A stretch of 64,000 bases of DNA from Dermatemys mawii (taxonomy: Eukaryota > Chordata > Testudines > Dermatemydidae): the NCBI GenBank assembly GCA_007922305.1, contig ML677334.1, forward strand, positions 15,401,360-15,465,359, read 5' to 3'. Shown here piece by piece: positions 47,037 through 58,690 of the stretch. The stretch's first letter is position 1; every line of letters starts with the position of its first letter. A model generated the notes under the pieces. That model was given only the letters and a program-made list of their open reading frames with translations. It did no database searches and was not told the DNA's origin. The translations under genes were made by a program, and so were the position numbers.

Positions 47037-48701
47037 TCAGCGCTTCTTGGATTGTCTCTTGTATTCATTAAATGGAGCATCTCTTGTCACTGTCCAGCAA
47101 TAGTCTGCAAGCATTGATGGGCTCCATTTGCCCTGATAACATTTCTCTATTGTTGCAATGTCCTGGTGGAATCACTCGCCGTGCTCGTCGCTCAGTGCTC
47201 CGCAGTTCGCTGGAAAAAAATCTAGATGAGAGTGCAAAAAATGTATCTCTAGTGACATGTTGCAACCAAGGCTTTTGTATGCCTTGAGGAGGTTTTCCAC
47301 CAACAACCTGTAATTGTCTGCCTTGTTGTTTCTGAGAAAATGTATTGCCACTGACTGGAAGGCTTTCCATGCCGTCTTTTCCTTGCCATGCAGTGCATGG
47401 TCAAATGCATCATCTCGAAGAAGTTCACGAATCTGAGGACCAACAAAGACACCTTCCTTTATCTTAGCTTCACTTAACCTTGGAAATTTTCCACAGAGGT
47501 ACTTGAAAGCTGCTTGTGTTTTGTCAATGGCCTTGACAAAGTTCTTCATCAGACCCAGCTTGACATGTAAGGGTGGTAACAAAATCTTCCTTGATTCAAC
47601 AAGTGGTGGATGCTGAACACTTTTCCTCCCAGGCTCCAATGACTGTCGGAGTGGCCAATCTTTCTTGATGTAGTGGGAATCTCTTGCATGACTATCCCAT
47701 TCGCAGAGAAAACAGCAGTACTTTGTGTATCCAGTCTGCAGACCAAGCAAGAGAGCAACAACCTTCAGATCGCCACAAAGCTGCCACTGATGTTGGTCAT
47801 AGTTTATGCACCTCAAAAGTTGTTTCATGTTGTCATAGGTTTCCTTCATATGGACTGCATGACCAACTGGAATTGATGGCAAAACATTGCCATTATGCTG
47901 CAAAACAGCTTTAAGACTCGTCTTCGATGAATCAATGAAGAGTCTCCACTCATCTGCATCGTGAACAATGTTGAGGGCTGCCATCACACCATCGATGTTG
48001 TTGCAGGCTACAAGATCACCTTCCATGAAGAAGAATGGGACAAGATCCTTTTGACGGTCACGGAACATGGAAACCCTAACATCGCCTGACAGGAGATTCC
48101 ACTGCTCTAGTCTGGAGCCCAACAGCTCTGCCTTACTCTTGGGTAGTTCCAAATCCCTGACAAGGTCATTCGGTTCAGCTTGTGTTATGAGGTGTGGTTC
48201 AGAGGAGGAGGATGGGAGAAAATGTGGGTCCTGTGATATTGATGGTTCAGGACCAGAAGTTTCATCCTGTTCCTCTTCCTCGTCTGACTCAAGTGAGAAT
48301 GATTCTGGTGCATCAGGAACCGACAGTCCTTCTCTGTGGGGTATTGGGCGTATAGCTGATGGAATGTTTGGATAATGCACAGTCCACTTTTTCTTCTTTG
48401 ACACAGCTTTCCCAACTGCAGGCACCATGCAGAAGTAACAATTGCTGGTATGATCTGTTGGCTCTCTCCAAATCATTGGCACTGCAAAAGGCATAGATTT
48501 CCTTTTCCTGTTCAACCTCTGGCGAAGATTTGTTGCACAAGTCTTGCAGCATATGTGTGGGGCGCACCTCTTGTCCTGATCTCCAACTTTGCAGCCAAAA
48601 TAAAGGTGATAGGCTTTCTTAACCATAGTGGTTACACTGCGCTTTTGTGGTGCAAAAGTCACTTCACCACAAACATAGCAGAAGTTATCTGCACTGTTCA
48701 C
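47037..48701 (-). pseudogene. Transposase-like protein of the CACTG transposon
   Basis: A 509-codon frame (48701 to a TGA at 47172-47174) that stays open for a further 44 codons to a stop at 47037-47039. Visible parts: N-terminal Cys-rich zinc-binding region (CYVCGE at 8-13, HICCKTC at 49-55, NCYFC at 88-92), basic linker, acidic tract SDEEEEQDE at 139-147, then a probable catalytic domain. Candidate acidic residues are D257 (FIDSSK), D311 (LCGDLK) and the Glu in DEHGE at the stop. A C-x2-C pair (330/333) follows the second Asp, and HxxH occurs in HFLHSHLDFF. I recognise this as a repeated protein family in animal genomes but cannot name it. Lesions: the first codon is GTG, with an upstream in-frame stop 10 codons away and no ATG, plus the internal TGA. 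It was probably inactivated recently. Confidence 0.75.
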
Positions 48702-48834
48702 ACAAGTACGAGGTATCTCTGCTCACTTTGGCTAAACAGAAATGTGTCCCTTTGCAAAATCAGACACTGACAAATAAGAGAGCACGACACTGTATGATTT
48801 CTAGAGCTGATATAGGGCAATTTGTTCAGCAGAG

Positions 48835-48935
48835 TGATGTAAGCTTTGTTATGATTGCATCATCCATGACTTCTAGGAATAACATGACGCAATTCATATC
48901 AGGTATGACGCAATACCTGCTTCAGATTGCATCAT
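48835..48935. promoter_or_regulatory. Cluster of five TGAYGNAAN sites upstream of the transposase
   Basis: TGATGTAAG (48835-48843, plus), ATGATGCAAT (48854-48863, minus), ATGACGCAAT (48884-48893 and 48905-48914, plus), ATGATGCAAT (48926-48935, minus). They lie 134-234 bp upstream of the first codon in a near-symmetrical order. The motif matches the C/EBP-ATF composite element; alternatively they are transposase-binding sites. Confidence 0.6.
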
Positions 48936-49437
48936 TCATTGTTTTGCCTAAAAAGCGAGTACTGTCCAAACCCAGTCATAGATTTATTCATAGATCCAGT
49001 CAAAGATGTATTTTAGTTATTTCTGTTTTAAATTAAGGTCCCTTCCCTTTATAACTCACTTATCCTCCGCCATTCCCATGTCAAGGGTCGTATATACTGA
49101 CCCAATAGCATATCTTGAAAACTAGAGCCAATCAACAATTTTAAGCATCATGTTCGTTCTCAGTGACCCAGAATTAGTAAAGTTTGGCTACATTTATTTC
49201 AGAAGCATTTTGGCTGTAGAGCAGTGTAACAGCTAATTTAGATCCCATTTTTTATATGAATAGTTGGGATTATGCTTTCCAATGTGCATTACTTTGCATT
49301 TATCAACATTAAATTTCAGCTGCCATTTTGTTGCCCAGTCACCCAGTTTTGAGAGATCCTTTTGTAGCTCTTCACCATTTGCCTGGGTCTTAATTACCTT
49401 TAGTATCATCTGAAAATTTTGCCACCTCATCTTTTTT

Positions 49438-50200
49438 CCAGATCATGGCAGTGAAACATCAAAGTCTATTTCTTGTTTTTAAATAAGCAAAAGAAGTTCC
49501 AGGCAAGGACTTTGAAGCCAACGGAAGCTTAATCTAGTGAAAACAGAAGTAATTACTACTGTTTCAGAAAAGATTCTTGAGTGTATAGCTAGTGTGGTTT
49601 CTATTTTCAATGTTGAGGTTTCTTCATCTTTTACCATAGACGTTCACGAACTGGGAGAACTTTTGTACCCACAAACGCTCTTGGTCCATCCATAAGTGTC
49701 CAAAGAACATTTATTCATCTAATTCTTATTAGATGGCTGATATCATTTGCCTCAGACCTGGACAATTTCATGATCACCCAGTTTTGGACGTCTTTTTTGG
49801 ACTTCTGTGCTCTATTATCATAATATGCTACATACAGGATTGTCTCTGAATAACACTCCAAAGCTATAGCAGAAGCAGAATGCTGATACCATTTTGTTGA
49901 GCAGTGTCAACTGCAGATAATATATTAAACATGTCCTCCAGGAACCACTCTAGCTCTCTGTTCACTTGCTGGAGCAATTCAAGGTGCTGACTTATTTTAA
50001 AAGCTCCATATGGTTTAGATTCCAGCTGGTGAGATACATCTGCTGTTATTATGTAGTGTGGGATCATCTGAGGAATTTAAGTTAACATTTACGGGATTTA
50101 AAATGTCCAAGTATTATCACATATAGGTCTTCAACACTAGAAGTCATTTCCTCTGCTGTTCTGAGTAGATCCAAATCTGTTGACCTTTAGGATATGGTAC
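49438..50200. other. No gene seen
   Basis: No supported feature. Ends with the LTR's left TSD (TTGAC, 50201-50205). Confidence 0.5.
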
Positions 50201-50205
50201 TTGAC

Positions 50206-50697
50206 TGTAGGGGGAAGGGTCCTGCGGAAGAATGGCGAGGAGCTGGGGCAAGTGGTAGACTGACAAAGTATGTGGTCAAGGACAGTGTAGGAACGTGATG
50301 AGTGTGAGATCAGCAAAACAACATCCTGGTAAGAAGCAGCTGTAATAGCTGTAAGCCCAGAGAGCTAATTAGGCATATATTAGCTTGTAAACAGGATAAT
50401 CTATAATAATTCATATATTTACTGCTTGGCCGTAAGTAACCCTAGCTGGCCACAAAGAAGGGGTATAAACCCCTGTGAAGGACTCCCATGTCGGAGTCCC
50501 ACCTGACTAGCTATCCTGGGCTGTCAGACCCCAATTGCAACCCATCTGCGCATCTTTGGGGGCTTCCTGCACTGATTGGAGTGTAAGTTTCCCTTCTGCC
50601 TTTATCTTTTGCTTCTTAAACAGACTGAGTGTCATTCTTTCCTTGGTACCCCAACATTACGCTCAGATCTGCCTGAGACCACTTCCTTTCCAGTACA
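50206..50697 (+). mobile_element. Solo LTR, family B, 492 bp
   Basis: Begins TGTAGGGG, ends CCAGTACA, with exact 5-bp duplications TTGAC at 50201-50205 and 50698-50702. A TATA-box-like GGGTATAAAC lies at about 50461-50470, followed by a pyrimidine-rich U5-like part. No related copy in this window. The 5-bp TSD fits an ERV or Ty3/gypsy element. Confidence 0.8.
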
Positions 50698-50702
50698 TTG
50701 AC

Positions 50703-52411
50703 CCATCCCTTTTCTCTGGCTTTTTTCTGAACATGTGTCAAGGCACAAGGGATATATGGTAGGCTGGCATTTTAAGTGTATGGGCAAAGATATATTTATT
50801 TTCTGAAAACTGCAGTAACTAACTTCAATTGGAGTTACACAAGTTCCGCTAGGTGTGAATATGATCCTATATACTTATATCGAATTTTGTAATTGCACAC
50901 TGAGAACTGAGCATTAGGAACATTTTAAAAATTAAATTAATAAACTGTATATAGCATTGAAAGGAGATAAAAAGAAAGTCATGTATCTCTCTGCATACAT
51001 CATTTGTACACATCCTGTATGCTGACATCCATTTTAAACCAGATTTTGAAGCAGTGCTATTAGCAGCATTTATCATTTCATTTCATTTAAACCCTTTCAC
51101 CCAAGTTGCATCATATGACGGGGGGAAGAAAGGAGAGATTGAAACCAAATAGAACAAAGTGGAAATAAATTAAATGCTACATAGATATGTTCTAAGTAAA
51201 ATTTATCACCTCCAGAGGTAAAATATAAAATTTATTTTCAATTAGTGGAGTGTCAATTGCTGATTAATGCTTTGATTATGGAGTCAACATTACACGTACA
51301 ACACAATTATTACTCAAGATGAGATGACATGTTCTCTATGTATGCAAATCTGCCTCAAAAAGGAGAAAACTGATAAAGCAATGTGTGGATTTATTTTATG
51401 TATCACATACAAGACTTCATCCAATCCAAATAAGAATTATCATTCTGAGGGATTACACAAGAATGCAATAGAAGAATGAAAAGAAAGACATTTGAAATTG
51501 TAAAAGGTTAGAACATAGTTAAAAATGTAATGTTGTAGAATAGATAATTAGCTGGTTATCTAAGTTCAGGATCTGCATATTTTCACAGTGGTGGCATGTT
51601 AATGAGATAAAATAGAAGAATTTTCTGCTACTTATTAAATAATGTGGATCTTTGAATTGTTCATGTTAGATCTGACCTAGAAACACAATCTGATATTGTT
51701 GTTACCATATTTGTATTTAATCTGTATTATTCTCATTGACTGTGATTTCATAACATTTTCCCACTGCCATTTAGCCTTAAAAATCACTGTTTCAAGGTAA
51801 CAAATGTGTCAAATCACTTGTGTTTAAGTATCACTCACCTGCAGAAATTGAGACGTTAACATATTTATCACCTTTAAAAAAAACAGAAACAAAGGAATCT
51901 TCTGCTTCTCCCAGATAATAGTTGCATGTGTGTGTGTGCGTGTGTGTATATATATATATATATATGTATAAAAAACTTTATAGAGCATTATGGGCAGTGC
52001 ATTAGAGGTAATAAATTCAGTCCCAAATCCATTACATTTTAATAGCTGGGTTCAGAACACAGAATTATCAATCTCTCAGAAATTATTGTATGGTATACAG
52101 TCAGTAGCAATATTTATTTTGGACCTAATGGGGGCAGTTTTATATCAAATAATGGTTCAAGACATTATTATTCTTACTAACCTTATTTGGAACATTTGAC
52201 ATAAATCACCACTGTCTCTTTGATGTGTGGGTGCCAAAGCATTTAATTCCTGTGAATATTAAATGCTAATGTGTTCCTGTTTAGAAATGAATAGAACAAG
52301 TTCAGAAAGATTAAAGGAGAGGAAGCACTTTTCTTACAGGCTACAAAGACTGAGAATGAAAGAATCACTCCTGCAGACAGTTTCACTTGCTTGAAAATTA
52401 GAGAGGAAAGC
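50703..52411. other. No gene; (TG)n(TA)n at 51929-51966
   Basis: AT-rich DNA with one compound TG/TA microsatellite; nothing else recognised. Confidence 0.55.
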
Positions 52412-52508
52412 TGACTAGTGATTAGGGTATCAGCCTAAGACCTAGAAAGTCCAAGTTCATGTCCTTGTTCCCCCACAGACTTCCTGTGTGACCATGAGCA
52501 AGTTGTTT
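52412..52508 (+). mobile_element. tRNA-derived SINE, 3'-truncated
   Basis: The tRNA-like head has an A-box region 'agtgattagggtatcagcc' and a B-box region 'agtccaagttcatgtcc', followed by 'gtgtgaccatgagcaagttg'. It joins a MITE fragment ('gggtatgtctacactgcag') at 52509. Same family as 58691-58969. Confidence 0.65.
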
Positions 52509-52637
52509 AGGGTATGTCTACACTGCAGCTGGGAGGTGTGATCAGTGGGAGGTCATCAGCTTAGACAAGTGAGACACAGCCCAACTAAACAATTCAGAAT
52601 CAAATTACCAAAAAGGTAAAAAATCTTTATTATACAT

Positions 52638-53296
52638 TATGACAAAGCTCTGTCCTTATCTTTGTGGATTCTGCATTTCCTGGTGGATTTCACTAGCCTC
52701 AGAGGCTCACTGTGACCCTTCACGTGGCCCTTCTCTCTCTAGAAACAAGGCCACAGCCTATTGAGCCATTTTCATCATAAGCCAGTGAGGAGAAGCTATC
52801 CTTCCTGGCACAGTCTCGGTTGTCTCCCAATCTCAGTGATTAATTAGAGGAGATAGAAAGGGGGGAGCCCGGGCCCGCCTTCTACTCCGGGCTCCAACCC
52901 AGGCACCCTAATAGTATCAGCTAAGATGACTGACCTTTTATCCATAAAACATAATACAATTCCCTGGGCTACTTCCCCACAGCAGTCCCCACTTCTTCAA
53001 ACTCCACTTCATCCTTACCTCAGGGCTTCCTTCCTTGCGTATGATATGTCTATCACCCAGTCTCACCAACAGCACAACTTCTTCCCACAGCTCCTGACAT
53101 CCACACCCACCTGACTAACTGGAATGCTTTTAACTGGTTTCAGCCAGTCCCTGATTGGCTTCAGGTGTCCCAGTCAGGCTAGCTGTTTCTACTGATTTCT
53201 AGAAGGTTCCAGTGGTACCAGGGATTTGTTTAGCCTGAGACTCACATATCTGTTCTTCAGCACTTTCCTATAGCCATCTGGCCTTGCCCCATCACC
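52638..53296 (-). mobile_element. Diverged solo LTR related to the 38.9-kb element
   Basis: Collinear in minus orientation with the 38890 LTR, e.g. 'ggggggagcccgggcccg', 'ctaatagtatcagctaagat' and 'cagccagtccctgattggct'. It has clear substitutions and an extra block near 52700-52830. The antisense frame survives only in part (52926-53114). It is older than the 27.9-kb copy. Confidence 0.85.
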
Positions 53297-53362
53297 ATAT
53301 ATATACATATATATATATATACATATATATATATAATGTATATATATACACACACACATACA
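53297..53362. repeat. (TATA/CA)n microsatellite
   Basis: TATATACATATA-type repeats followed by CA units directly at the LTR edge. The 27.9-kb solo LTR is placed in the same way. Confidence 0.9.
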
Positions 53363-54859
53363 CATCCCAAAAACGTAAGGACAGTTAAACATGTACATAT
53401 TTTGATTACCAGAGAGAATGGGAGACGGGAAAGAAAGGTTAAATATCCCTATGTGGATACTTTTAAATCAGTTTGAGAATTATTCATATTGAAAAAAGAT
53501 AAATGAAATTTTGCCTCAAGCCAAACAATTAAAAAACATAATATGGATCCCTGTATTTATCAAATGGTTTTTCATCATCAAGCTGGACTTGCAAATTACA
53601 ACACAGAATCACCTAATCCTGCACTTCAGGAAAGTTATCTGGTCTGGATATACAGTTTCCTTTAACAAATCCAATCTTGTTGCAAGAAACTTAGTATTAA
53701 TCTTGCTATGAAAGGTATTGTGTTTGCTTTGCAATCAGTAAGATCTCTATACTGGCCACTTTTATACAGATAATTAGTGTTTCGTTGCACAAACCAGATG
53801 GATGTTTTGAGACTAAAATCAGAGTATAATCTCAGAAGTTTAGGAGAAAAAGTATCTTTTTGGGAAATGTAAAACTGAGCAAAGAACCATTAACCTCAGT
53901 AGCCCTTTTGAGCCTTAAGGAATTTAATAGCAGCTATAGTTTCCTTAGTGGATACTAGGAGAGCTAAACGTTTGCTTTTTTCATGATCTATTGCCACTTG
54001 AGAAAAAGCCTCTAGGTGAAATTCCATTTCAGATTAGTATAGTTTGAGGTCAAATGTAACAAACTTTCAGCAAATATTTTTATTTTTTCTCTTACAGTTT
54101 TACTCTACTTTGTCAAAACTGATTATATTACATTTATTGTTATATCTCTTGGCATTCATATAGTTGTTTGCCCGTTAAATATCTACATATTTATTCTGCT
54201 TTTATTAGTACTCACCATTCAATACAAAAGCAGAATAATTTATGTTTAATTTGGTGTTTTATTATATTTATATTTGGTGTGAAAGCAATTGGCTTAAGGC
54301 ATGACCATATGCTAACTCTCACTGAGATAATTAAATCAGTCTCCATTCACATATTTTTCTAACTTGGTGCAACTGTGCTTTGGATGTATTTATTTTGGAT
54401 GAAGAGTTCCCTCTATTTCTATTTAGTTTAAGTTAATTTTACTTTCATTATTTTATTGATTTAAGCTACATTGAGGTATGCTACTTTCATCCCAAATAAG
54501 AGTGTCCATACAGACTTGAAAAGAAACAAGGGGGTTGAGTTAGAGTTACACCTGAATTGGATATTTTGATGAAAGTTTGTGCGTAGACACATCTATAGTT
54601 TCTAGGTTTCTCTAGATCTCCAGATCCTCAAGCATCATAACTCCCAAAGCCCATGGAAGACTTTCCATTGACTTCTATGGGCTTTGAATTACACTCTTAG
54701 GTTTCAATTCACTAAAACATTTAAACCGCACAGAACTAAATGGAACTACTAACATCCTTAAAGTTAGGCATGTGCTTAAGTACTTGGCTGAATCAAGGCA
54801 TCAACATCATCTGGTGGGGCTCATTCTTGGAGTGCCCCCTTACATCAGTTCAGAACATT
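53363..54859. other. No gene seen
   Basis: AT-rich, no supported feature. Confidence 0.5.
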
Positions 54860-55320
54860 GTCACTATCTGTGTTCGTAGTGCCTCCTGATGGCTGCCTGC
54901 CTTCCTCTGACTCCAACTCTTCTGTGGTTCAGCCTATTAGCCAAGCCACTAAGTTGCAACCCCTTCCAAAGTATCACATTCAAGTTCAAAAGAATTGGGG
55001 TACTTTCCCTGCCTCCTTGGGCTATAGAAGTCCTCTCCTAGTATTTACACCTACCCTATCTCAGGGCTTCCCTTGCAGAAGCCTGCATTGCCCCCGCTAT
55101 CTCTGTCTATTACTCCAACACTGAGCTTCTCTGAGCCAGAAAGACCTGTCTGCTTTACACTCTCCACCCGTAAACTGAACAGCTCAGTTGACTTCTTATG
55201 GCTTAGCTCTGCCCCTCTACCCAGGTGCCAATTAGCTACTCATCTCCCCAGGTGCATTTGCTATCCTGGCACGTGGGGGTGGAGGGAGGAGGGGTTAAGT
55301 CTTATTACAGGTCCATGCAG
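54860..55320. repeat. GC-rich repeat-like block
   Basis: C/T-rich sequence beginning 'gtagtgcctcctgatggctg' in an AT-rich setting. The overlapping 88- and 111-codon frames show no domain. It resembles LTR-type sequence, but no ends or TSD could be placed. Confidence 0.3.
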
Positions 55321-56499
55321 GTGTGTTTCAGAACACTACCCATTCCCATCAGTTGCTCAGTTAGGCATTATGCCTGTCTTTAGGAATCCTACACTGTATA
55401 CAATATAGCCTTTTATTTTATTTTAAGTGAATTTTGTAATGTGGTATTACACGACCATGGATTGGACTCTACAGTGACTATAATTTAAAACTTAACAGAG
55501 TGAAAGTCACCTCTACTATTTGCTTCACATTTAGAGTCTCTCGGAACACATAAAGACCAAGGGTTGTGACCTCACATAAATTCACAAGTACAAGATCTAG
55601 TCTGTTTTACAAGTTTTATTAAAGTTGCAATTAAATTATGGTTATCTATGCATATAGAAATTCTATACAGACCTATGCACAAATATAGTTACAAATAATA
55701 AAAATTACAAATATAATTATACTCGCATCCTCAAGAATAGTGTTAGAGTCTGATGGGTCTCTCATGTATTGATCATCAGTAGAGGGATGGTTCCTGTTGG
55801 AGTTTCCCAGACGGAGCTCAGTTTTCCTAATCTCAGCACCCTCTTTTTATAATGTGATTCTGACTATACCTCATTAGCATTTACACACATAGTGCACCCT
55901 ACAGTTAAGGCATGTGTTAGAAAAATGTGACTACCAGGTATCTTTTAAGCAAAAAATTACTTTTACTGTTAATTTTTCACAGTATCACTGATTGGTACAG
56001 CTTTTCCAGTAATCTTGTGGCAGAGGGTCATTCTTTGGTTATTTATGTTGAGTATTTTTTATCTCCTGTTGGAGTTGAGGGGTGATCGGATGAAAACTTA
56101 TTAGCATCCCTGAAGGTTCTTCAGTTGTTTTAAATACATTTTCTCTGTAATGCTTTATCTTTAAGAATAAATGTTCTTGTTTAGAAAGTGTTGTGTGAGG
56201 ACATAACTATGGGAAATTACACTGCTTATAGCCTCTGAGGAGAAAGAAAATCACAGATTGTGGCCTATTTAGGCTATCTGGCTTGCTGGGAAGACAGAAC
56301 GTGTAGGCAGGGATGTGTGTGGCCTGCAAAAAATGGAGTCAGGAAGGAGAGAGAGGTTACGGCTGAGGACCCAGGTGCCCTAGCTGGACCACAGAGGGGT
56401 AATATAGATGTAGTTGCCTTAAATTGTGAAAGAAGGCCGAAAATCTAATTGTAAAAAGGAAATCACCATCGAGTACATGCATTTCCTTGAGGTCCTCCA
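55321..56499. other. No gene; LTR-like text at about 55540-55930
   Basis: 'agttttattaaagttgcaat', repeated 'acaaatata' text, 'gtgttagagtctgatgggtc' and 'cctctttttataatgtgatt' suggest a reverse-oriented LTR, but termini were not found. Confidence 0.3.
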
Positions 56500-57260
56500 G
56501 GAATTGCTTCTTTGCCTTAAGTTACTTAACATTTTTATCAATGATCTATAAGAAAACACAAAATCATCACTACTAAAGTTTGGAGAAAACACAAAGATTG
56601 GGGGACTGGTAAATATTTAAGGAGGTAGATCACTGAGACAAAAGCATTCGGATCGCTTAGTAAGCTGGCACACATAAACAATGTGTGTTCCAATATGGCC
56701 AAATGTAAAGTCATATATTTAGGAAAAAATGAATGCAGGACACATTTACAGTATAGGGCACTTTATCATGGAAAGCAATGACTCAGCAAAAATAATTGTC
56801 AGTCATGGTAGATAATCAGCTGAACATGAGGTCACAGAGTGACATTATGGTCAGAAGGGTTAATGCCATTCTGGAATGCATAAAAAGGGAAGACAGTTTA
56901 TATTACCTCAATAATTGACAATGGTATGATTGTAATGCTTCAGTTTTAGTGAATACAATTCAAGAAGGTTGCTGAAAAATTGAGGAGGTCCAGAGAAGAG
57001 TCCAAAGAAAGATTACAGGACTGGAAAACATGCTTTATAGTGAAAGATTCAAGGGGCTATATCTGTTTAGTTTATTGAATGTGACAATTAAGGGGTGATT
57101 TGATCAGTCTAGAAATACCTACAAAGAGAACAGAAATTTGATAATGGGGAACAACCAAAAGTATAACAAGATCCACTGGCCAGAAGATTTGGACTAAAAT
57201 AAAACAGATTCAAACTAAAAATAAGATGAAAATGTTGGATAGACACCTATGTTAGTGGGA
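56500..57260 (+). mobile_element. CR1 LINE fragment, plus orientation
   Basis: Degraded RT ORF order: 'tttttatcaatgatct' (FINDL), 'gtttggagaaaacacaaaga' (FADDTK region), 'gccaaatgtaaagtcatata' (AKCKVI), and a VNAILECIK-like segment ('gttaatgccattctggaatg'). Then come GLEN and 'ttattgaatgtgacaatta'. Many indels. Confidence 0.7.
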
Positions 57261-57272
57261 AATGTGAGGCAT

Positions 57273-57364
57273 TCTATTCAAGTCTCACTATTTGATCTTG
57301 GGCGAGTTACTAACCTGGGCAGGGTAGTAACTCACCCAAGACCAAATAGTGAGATGTGAATAGA
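57273..57364. repeat. Imperfect inverted repeat, 40-bp arms
   Basis: Arms 57273-57312 and 57325-57364 are complementary at 36 of 40 positions with a 12-base spacer. The arm contains 'cttgggcgagttactaacc', resembling a SINE/MIR core. Confidence 0.85.
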
Positions 57365-58690
57365 ATAAAGGACTGCTGACCCACAAACCTGTATCTATTC
57401 CACTATTTCTGAGGTATTTATTGTACAAACAGAAGGGGAAAAAAAGATGTAATCTAATCAACCTTTCAAGCACCACTTTCCCCCCACTCCATTATACGAG
57501 ATAGCTAGAGCAAGCACCTTTTCTATGTAGCCCAATAACTGGTATCACCTTCAAGTTCTTGTTGACCTGCTCTGTGCCTATTGTTGACTGGAAGATAATT
57601 ACTGCAATCTGTGAAGAAACTGGAAAATATATTTATCATTGCTTGTTTACAGAATAGTGTTCAAGGTGTTGCAGTATTATTAAAGTCATGCTTGTTGTCC
57701 TTTTTCTAATTTTAGAGTAGAAACAAAATAGCCCATTCAAGTGAAATGCTTGCACTACTCTGTAGTTCAAGGGCTATTGCATAGCGAAATGTAGTAGGCA
57801 TGATTCTGTTCAGAAGCCAACTTTGGCAAGACTGGCAAAATGTCTACAGGGACTACAAATACATCCTATACATGGTCTTTGAAAAGCAAGTATTTGGGTT
57901 CCAGGTCAGGCATTGGTAATTGTTTTCTCTTAGTACTCTGAAATCACCAATTTTAACTATCACTCTGAGATCTGGAGACTAAATATTTGTCAGCTGCCCA
58001 ATTTGTTCTGAAAATGTTAGCTCTCAAGAGAAATCTTAGTGTTTCAAAATGTGTCTTTGTCACATTAGACTTCTGTTGCCAGTGCTACAAAATGTGCATC
58101 CCTATGAAAGGATACAAAAGGATCACATTGCTTAGAGCCTAACATGCTTCCTAATTGGGGGAAGAAAAGAAGCTCAGAAGCAGACTTTTCCCCAACAACA
58201 AAAAGTAACAGATCATTAAATTATACCCTATAAGTTGCTTTGCTTATGTTTTCCGATAGGAAACATATTATTAAGCTGTTGTAGTGTTTGCATTGTTTAG
58301 CTTACTAAAGCAATTCTTTACGATAGTTTGTCTCAGCATTGGCTTCCTACAGCAAGATGTAGTTAGCATTTCCTTGTTATTACCATACTCAGATACACAA
58401 ATGATCGGCAGGGGAACCTGAGGAAAAAAGTATGCCTTCAAGAATAATTCAATTTTTTTTTATGTTTCTCATTTCAAAGACATGCAAAAGCTTCTTCAAA
58501 TCCAGTTCAAAACTGTTCAGAAATTACCACCATCTAATGACAGCTTGGTAGTATGTGAAAAAAATGAATGAGTTGTTTTAGCTCAGTTCACAACGGATAG
58601 GTATCCACATACCAAGTATCATCTCAACTGAGTATTATTGCTTAGTATTCACAGCAGAGGAAGCCAAAGATTGAGGGAGAGGAAAGATAG
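57365..58690. other. No gene seen
   Basis: No supported feature. Confidence 0.5.

Larger units (their letters stand above)
46673..49226 (-). mobile_element. 2.55-kb DNA transposon with CACTG termini
   Basis: It starts CACTGGTCTACA (46673) and ends TGTAGAGCAGTG (49226). The two ends are inverted copies over about 120 bp: CACTG.TCTACA, then TGCTTC.GA.ATAAA, then GATTGGCT with AAGATAT (46776-46799; complement at about 49103-49134). It inserts in a CR1 with a TAA duplication. CACTR termini with a 3-bp TSD fit the CACTA/EnSpm (CMC) superfamily. It carries one transposase-like gene on the minus strand. Confidence 0.85.
45870..49437 (-). mobile_element. CR1 LINE, 5'-truncated, split by a DNA transposon
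   Basis: Two blocks in minus orientation. 49227-49437 encodes VAKFSDDT, EELQKDLSKLGDWATKW and FNVDKCKVMHIGK. 45870-46672 encodes KKDLGLIMDSSLK, QCAMAVKKANGMLGIIKKG, PLYKSMVCPHLEYCV, then LPYEERL and the 3' end. They are consecutive parts of the CR1 RT ORF. Deleting 46673-49226 and one TAA joins them in the same reading frame (WDLN-stop-LLSLKKDLG), so the interruption is a clean insertion. Confidence 0.92.

Noticed and set aside
52412..52508. tRNA gene
   Set aside because: A/B box text is SINE-like; no cloverleaf, and the same head recurs at 58.7 kb with a SINE tail.
54858..55408. Two plus-strand frames (88 and 111 codons) as coding exons
   Set aside because: No domain; region looks like GC-rich retroelement debris.
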